Assembly (NCBI GenBank): GCA_951640195.1
Contig: OX621169.1
Location: forward strand, 310,001-374,000
DNA length: 64,000 nucleotides
From: Porpolomopsis calyptriformis
Lineage: Eukaryota; Basidiomycota; Agaricomycetes; Agaricales; Hygrophoraceae
Reading direction: 5' to 3'
The translations under genes were made by a program, and so were the position numbers. Below the pieces are notes generated by a model. It was not told where the DNA came from. It did not search any database and saw only the letters and a list, made by a program, of their open reading frames with translations. Below are positions 58,830 to 64,000 of the stretch, one piece after another (positions within the stretch are counted from its first letter, which is position 1; every line of letters begins with the position of its first letter).

Positions 58830-60593
58830 TTAGAGTTCGACCTTATGTGGGGTGTATGATGGTGCCCAAATGTTATCATAGAACTTGTGGCCATCATATA
58901 CATAGTTTGGGATGAAGGCTGGAAAATTGTCCTCCATGGGTGGGTCGTCATCTGTATAGTCGTGCTCCGGGAAGGCGATGTCGAGGTTGCCAGCAGAATT
59001 GGTAGCCGCATGACTATTGATGGTCTGAGATCCAGGCATCGGGCCAACTGTGGGGAGGTCTGTATCCAATGAGAAGAACACTGGGGTTGCGTTAGAGTGG
59101 ATAAACAACATAGCTATCCACTTACATGGTTCAGGAGATGCAGAGGGTTGGCCAGATGAAAATTTTCGTCGTTTTGAGGCTCGGCCTGATAGGTATATCA
59201 ACTTATCTGCAAGAAGTAATGTAAAAAAATGTACAAGTACTCTCTGAATCTGGTGTGAATGCCCTTTTACGCTTTGGCTGGGCCTCTGAATTAGGCCTCC
59301 TTTGCCTTTGGATGCGAACGACTAAATAAGATGACTTAGCATAGTCATTTGAAGCAGAGAGAATAAGAAACTTACCTGAGGTTCGAGGCTTGCTGGTTCT
59401 CTCTGACTTGAGAGCGGCACCTTGGTTGGTTTGAGAGTTGACCCTCGTGTGGGCAGAATAGCTACTGTCATCATCGCTTGAGGAACTGTCCTCCATCGAC
59501 GAGCTGAGATCCTGCTTATCACTAATGATCTCATCCGACTCGTCTGATTCCTCATCTGGCTTGTCATCTTCATGCTTCCAGCTCTCATATACAGAGGACC
59601 GAAGACGTTTTTCGAAAGCTTATTAGTTAGTATTATTATTATTTAACATTAAGAAGATCAAGTACTTACTGAAGATGATCCTGGAATCATCAATACGCGC
59701 CCTGGGTCGTCCTTTGAGTGTGAAAAAATCTTCGCCATTGGGTGGGGCCTTGGTTAAGGCAAGGGATACAACCTTTTTATCCTTTTGCACAAGTAACCAG
59801 TTGCCAGGATGTAGACGCGAATCGTTATATTTGAAAGGGAGAGGCAACAGCTCTCGTAACCATTTCTCGCACTCCTCATGTGACCACCCCCTCTTAAACC
59901 TCAGTTTGCGTGTACTTGTTGCTTGGACTGCAAGTCCGTAACTCTGATAATGATGTATCATATTTGTAGTGGGTGCATCAATGTCACGCAGCTTTTGCCT
60001 CAGCTGATAATGTGTCAAGCAATATAGGAAATTAAAGATGTATGGAACTCACATTAAGACTGCAAGGAAGGCAGACAACGGCACCGACACCAATCATCAT
60101 TGAATCAGGATCGCTGGCCTTTATGTGCTATAGTCTGAGTGCAATACTTGATATTTATACCATTACTGACCTTTTGCTTTAGTCCCGCCTTTGTTTCCTT
60201 CTCAGCAGCTTCGAAAACGGCAAGCTTTTTTACTCCTTTCACTGCCAACTTCGAACTGACCAGATCTTTTACAACAGCGGCTATGGTTTGAGGTGCGTGG
60301 GTACCCATGTGCCTGCTGCGGCCATGTCCACATTCCCGACATGTGATAGGCCGAGTGCGGTCTGGGTTGACATCCTCTGAATATATTTCACACTTGCACC
60401 GGTTGGCAGTGCATCGTCCCGAAGACTTGTCGATGGCGACCCCTTGGAGTTGGCTGGTCTTGCTATTGGCAGCTTGAGTGTTAGGGAGCAGGTATTCTTT
60501 CTTGATAGGGATGTCCGAGTCTTCTCTCTTGGTATTTTGCGCCATTCTTTTCTTTTTTCTTGGTGACACTACCCTTTTTTTTCTTGGTGACAT
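58830..60593 (-). CDS. Transposon-borne cysteine-rich accessory protein
   Basis: Starts near 60593 or 60546 (MAQNTKREDSDIPIK). The first exon has a putative zinc site, CTANRCKCEIYSED followed by ITCRECGHGRSRH (about 60410-60300). Later exons carry LRQKLRDIDAPTTNMIHHYQ, RFKRGWSHEECEKWLRELLP and WLLVQKDKKVVSLAL, then an acidic stretch (KPDEESDESDEIISD, SSSSDDDSSYS) and basic patches (QPKRKR, ASKRRKFSSG). It ends GHKFYDNIWAPSYTPHKVEL with a stop near 58830. I recall many basidiomycete proteins with this Cys-rich start and WSY-R/HEE middle but no function. Its place inside the transposon suggests an accessory transposition or DNA-binding protein. Confidence 0.6.
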
Positions 60594-60711
60594 TATTGAG
60601 GAAGAGGGGGGGATGTGTAGATTACAGGTTGAGAATGTTCTAGTTATTAAGGTTGCCGTCTTTTTTTTTTTTTTTCGTACGATCTTGATAATAAATCTTG
60701 TCCGATTATTG

Positions 60712-62621
60712 CTAGCTCATCTCCGTGATACATGTAAATACATTTAATGCCTGACACCACTGCAATGCTCTTGGCCTCCAAATATTGTCAGGTAAAGAAA
60801 CACGCAATTCACCTTTTCCATGCCTACCAGTATGAAGAACCTCGTAGCTTGGATATCCATCCTCCCCCCATTCTTGAGGATGTATGCCATAGTTGGCTGG
60901 CATGAGGTGTGATCCCTTGACGTGATTGAAGGTTTCAACGAATATTTCAAGGGTTTCACAGTGCTGAAATGGATTGGAGCGCCGAGTGCACTTAATGCCT
61001 TTATGACGAATGTTTGAGCGCTGGTCTATCTTGATCTGCTGAACTAGATGGCCAATAATATCATGATTGGAAGGCATTTGATCAATGTTATAACGCTTGA
61101 GAATGTCTGGATGGACCTCGTTGTCATTTCCGATATATACCCCATGTTGAGTTTGACCTAGCAATCGTAAGTCCTGTGATAGAGATTAGATGCAATCTGT
61201 TCAACCGTAGTTAGTATGCTACTGACATTTGGACTCTTACAATTAACGCTGCGCCCTGATATCGGGTGCATATTCCATTCACTTTGAAACCTTTTACAAT
61301 CAGTATTGATGTCGTTGAGAAAAAGAAAATGGAGAATCCATAGATGACGGGGATTTTGGCGATCAAGGAAGTGGATTCTCTCAAGACGGGTGAAGAAGGC
61401 CCGCCATTGATAACAAAAGTGACGGCCAACCTCAACCCAAAGTCGTTTGATACGGGTATTTCGTGTTGAACTAGTATCAAGTTAGTTTGTTACAATGAAT
61501 GATATTCTGTTATACCACTTACGAGCCCCACATGAAAGACCCTCGACTTGGACCACGTCGCATAATCATGTAGATGGAAACCAACATGTTTTCTCCACCA
61601 TGATCACCTCTTACTCGTGAGGGGCAACCGTATCTATCCACCACACCCAAAAACATCTCAAGGACAGTCGATGCTTGATTGTCTGCACTTGCGCGCAGTC
61701 CAGTTACCTGTTTAGTTGCATTAGTAGCCTCGCAATACTATTTTATGATTTCACTAACCGTTCTGCAATAGGCATCAATTACACCATGGATGACTATCCC
61801 CCAGGCAATCAATTTGTGGTGACCGTCGATGCTCCACACACTGTTTGGGCGTCGGCTGGTATACTGCCGACGTTGCAGTGGTTGTCGCTTGTGGAGAAAG
61901 CACCCTAAGGCATCCACTCATTGAACGGATTGTAAAATCTGCCGGAGCTGGATGCGAAGGCCTTGCTGCCTGAGAAATCCTACCAGGTATCGGATTCCCA
62001 AGTCAGGTTTCAATGACCTGAATGTTTTTACAGCTTGATCCAAGTCCGCATCACTGAGTTGAGAGAAGGCACGGGAAATCCCATGTTCTCGCATCGTTTG
62101 CCGCAATTTGTGACGGTGTACGCCAATTGATCTTGCTAATGTCGAAATACTGATTTGACGATGCGGCTGCATGACTTCTCGCAGATAGGGAATCTCGATG
62201 ACCTTTCGAGGCCATCCACGATAGCCAGAATGGATGATCGTAACTCGATGAGGTTGTATAACATGAGTATCCTCGCTGTAAAATTCAATAAGTAGATATT
62301 TGGTTGAGGAAGTAGTACTTACTTGTGCATAGCGCCTACTTCTGCAGTCAGAAGTTCCACCATTAAGTCACTGAATGAGGCCGCACATGACTCAAACCAA
62401 TGAGCAGGTATAACACTTCCAGCATCTCTTTGAAGGGTGTCAAGCAGTGGAAGAGTCTCATTGATGATAGCGGAGGCGTGGTATTGGAAACGCAATGGAT
62501 CGGCATCTTCTTGTCGTACAATGCGGGAAATGTGTTCATATGATTGTTGTATAGTAGAGAATGCAGTACGAACATGCGCAGGGCAAGGATGGCCAGCCCA
62601 AGGTAGCGGTGGAAGAGACAT
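60712..62621 (-). pseudogene. DDE integrase-core transposase
   Basis: Starts at 62621 (MSLPPLPWAGHPCPAHVRTA). An N-terminal helical part and a helix-turn-helix-like ISTLARSIGVHRHKLRQTMR precede the core. Catalytic blocks: SVWSIDGHHKLIAWGIVIHG (first Asp, about 61828), PSRVRGDHGGEN (second Asp, about 61600) and IKRLWVEVGRHF (Glu, about 61440). Further exons give FLDRQNPRHLWILHFLFLND and EWNMHPISGRS, and the C-terminus reads SHLMPANYGIHPQEWGEDGY. It matches the fungal integrase-core family I know as rve_3-like. A TGA at 61918-61920 interrupts the frame just before the core; reading continues in frame after it, and CGA would keep the protein open. At least six exons. Confidence 0.8.
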
Positions 62622-62805
62622 GATGCTTGGCGTTAGAAATAAAGTCCGCAAAAGCCTCTTCCACCCTCACTGCACAAATGATGGCAGACAAAGGAGTCCA
62701 ATGACATTCAGTCTACTACTTCTCATCTGGTACCGACATTTTTCGGGTATGCGTCTAATCTTTAAGTGTTCTCACTACTTATACTAGCTTTCGTAGGTTC
62801 AGCAT

Positions 62806-63652
62806 ATGCTCTACAAGTTACACTGTGATCTGCTGATGGCCGTCTCTCCCATATTTTCTGATATGTTCTTATCAGGTTGCCCACCATCTGGCAGCTCTGA
62901 GATGGATGGCGCAACTGATGAAAGGCTAATCGTTATTCCTGACTGCACCATTGATGAATTTGACCATCTACTCAGTTGGATCTATCCCGCGTTGTAAGTG
63001 CATCGAAAATGCAATTGAAAAGACTAACCCTGGTAATTGCAGCAATAATCCCAAACCTTCAATGGAGCAATTCGTTTCGATCTACAAATTAGCGTGTCGT
63101 TTTGAAATGGAGAAAGCAAGGGCCGATTCAAAGGCAGGAATCGAGCGACAATCTTACCTAGACAGGGATCCTGTTCGGCTCCTCCAACTTGCTCGCTCCC
63201 ATGGAGTTGAGGAGTGGTTCGATGAGGCCTTCCGCCGGCTGATCCTTTGATGGCTAAATACATTCTCATCAGCTGATATCGAGCTCATTAGACTCCCGAC
63301 TGTGGTTGCTATCGCAAAAACAAGGGATGCGCTTGACGAACATCGCCAGCTCCTCGCTCGATTTCCACCTCCAATTAAGCATTGTGCTAGTTGCGTTGAT
63401 AAACAGCTCACGCGGTGTAAAGCGGCCTTCGAGGATATGTGGTGGAAACGGGTTGGCAAGCCTCTCTTGGATCCGCATTACTCATCCACGTCTGATGACG
63501 TTTTGGACTTACTCGACAATACATGGTTTGGGGAGATGAATCCGGTGTGCTGGGAGAGGATGAAGAAGGATCTCGAGTTGAGGAAGAAGGATGCCGTATT
63601 CAACGCTGAGGAAACGATTATCGGCAGGGTGCTTAAGCAATTAAAACATTAG
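62806..63652 (+). pseudogene. BTB/POZ-domain gene carried by the transposon
   Basis: A typical Agaricomycete BTB/POZ protein: MLYKLHCDLLMAVSPIFSDM, RLIVIPDCTIDEFDHLLSWI, and across a 43-48 bp intron PSMEQFVSIYKLACRFEMEK and LDRDPVRLLQLARSHGVEEW. A TGA at 63248-63250 interrupts the frame after FRRLIL; it continues in frame with WLNTFSSADIELIRLPTVVA and ends GRVLKQLKH. The extreme N-terminus of the BTB fold is missing or lies in an unseen exon before 62806. It is transcribed toward the right terminal repeat. It has no known role in transposition, so it looks like captured cargo. Confidence 0.75.
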
Positions 63653-63713
63653 TTTTTCATGTTTCTCTGTTCTGGATGTAGTTCGTACAAACGCGACAAT
63701 GCGACAGATGAAA

Positions 63714-63763
63714 CGCGACGTGACCGTGACTGTGACGATTAAATGTACAAAAAACACGCCATA
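63714..63763. repeat. Right terminal inverted repeat
   Basis: Reverse complement of 57696-57745 with one mismatch; ends ...AAAAAACACGCCATA. Confidence 0.95.
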
Positions 63764-63769
63764 CGGATG
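63764..63769. repeat. Target-site duplication CGGATG (right)
   Basis: Exact copy of 57690-57695. Confidence 0.9.
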
Positions 63770-64000
63770 TGGGACGCAGTCAGCGGCGCATATCTGAACA
63801 CTTTCAAGGGATATTCCGATTCCGTAAACTCCATCATGTTTTCTCCTGATGGTACGCGTATTGTTTCTGGATCCAATGACAGAACTATCCGGCTGTGGGA
63901 TGCGGTCAGCGGTGCGCATATGAACACTTTCGAGGGGCATTCCACTTGGGTAAATTCGGTCGCTTTTTCCCCCGATGGCATGCGTATCGTTTCTGGATCC
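63764..64000 (+). pseudogene. NLR gene 2, further WD40 repeats (window edge)
   Basis: The WD40 frame resumes directly after the transposon: RMWDAVSGAYLNTFKGYSD, FSPDGTRIVSGSNDRTIRLW, then another repeat running off the window end. The repeat broken at 57695 would be complete without the insertion and one copy of CGGATG. This piece is open and collinear with the left part. Confidence 0.85.

Larger units (their letters stand above)
57696..63763. mobile_element. 6.07 kb DNA transposon (DDE integrase type) in WD40 gene
   Basis: A 6,068 bp insertion splits a WD40 repeat. Its ends are 50 bp terminal inverted repeats with one mismatch, starting TATGGCGTGTTTTTTGTACA. It is flanked by a 6 bp duplication, CGGATG. 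Inside are tandem repeats near the left end, a cysteine-rich accessory gene (minus), an integrase-core DDE transposase gene (minus) and a BTB/POZ gene (plus). From memory, 6 bp duplications and TAY...RTA termini are described for the IS3EU superfamily, and the transposase has an IS3/retroviral-integrase-like DDE core; the class call is therefore tentative. The transposase carries a stop codon, so this copy is probably not autonomous. Confidence 0.9.

Overview
The window reads as nuclear DNA of a mushroom-forming basidiomycete (Agaricomycetes). Genes are split by many 50-70 bp GT-AG introns, often with a CTAAC-like branch site. Housekeeping genes sit close together on both strands, and the accessory families (NACHT-WD40 NLR-like genes, kinase-like proteins, HNH and restriction-fold proteins) are ones I associate with Agaricomycetes. 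No tRNA, rRNA or CRISPR was recognised. All calls come from reading translated exons by eye; exon borders are approximate unless stated. Left third, mostly housekeeping: a large membrane protein (-), the 24 kDa complex I subunit (+, six exons resolved), a bestrophin-type channel (-), a long protein built like the meiotic axis proteins Red1/SYCP2 (+), a small membrane protein (-), the mRNA cap guanine-N7 methyltransferase (-) and an M1 aminopeptidase of the Ape2/Aap1 group (-). Middle: an accessory stretch rich in nuclease-fold and NLR-like genes (two degenerate restriction-endonuclease-fold proteins, two HNH proteins, an NTPase-nuclease resembling Crinkler-type architecture, a decayed NACHT-WD40 gene), interleaved with conserved genes: an Rsp5/NEDD4 ubiquitin ligase, Mog1, and an Atg38/NRBF2-like MIT protein. 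A block of long near-perfect inverted repeats lies at 23056-23447. Right third: a kinase-like gene and a broken COP9 subunit 7 fragment, then one large ruined locus filling 46329 to the window end. My exon reading joins 46329-46678, 53894-57695 and 63764-64000 into a single NLR gene (an unnamed Agaricomycete domain, then NACHT, then WD40) split by two transposons. The first is a 7,215 bp Ty3/gypsy chromovirus (46679-53893, minus strand) with 391 bp LTRs, 5 bp target duplication GGGAA and a Tf1-like self-priming signature. The second is a 6,068 bp DNA transposon (57696-63763) with ~50 bp terminal inverted repeats and 6 bp target duplication CGGATG. It carries a DDE integrase-type transposase, a cysteine-rich accessory gene and a BTB/POZ cargo gene. 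The two LTRs differ only by transitions, nearly all at CpG-derived sites, and most premature stops in the region can be read as CGA to TGA. This points to methylation-linked CpG mutation (RIP-like) acting on this mobile-element-rich stretch.
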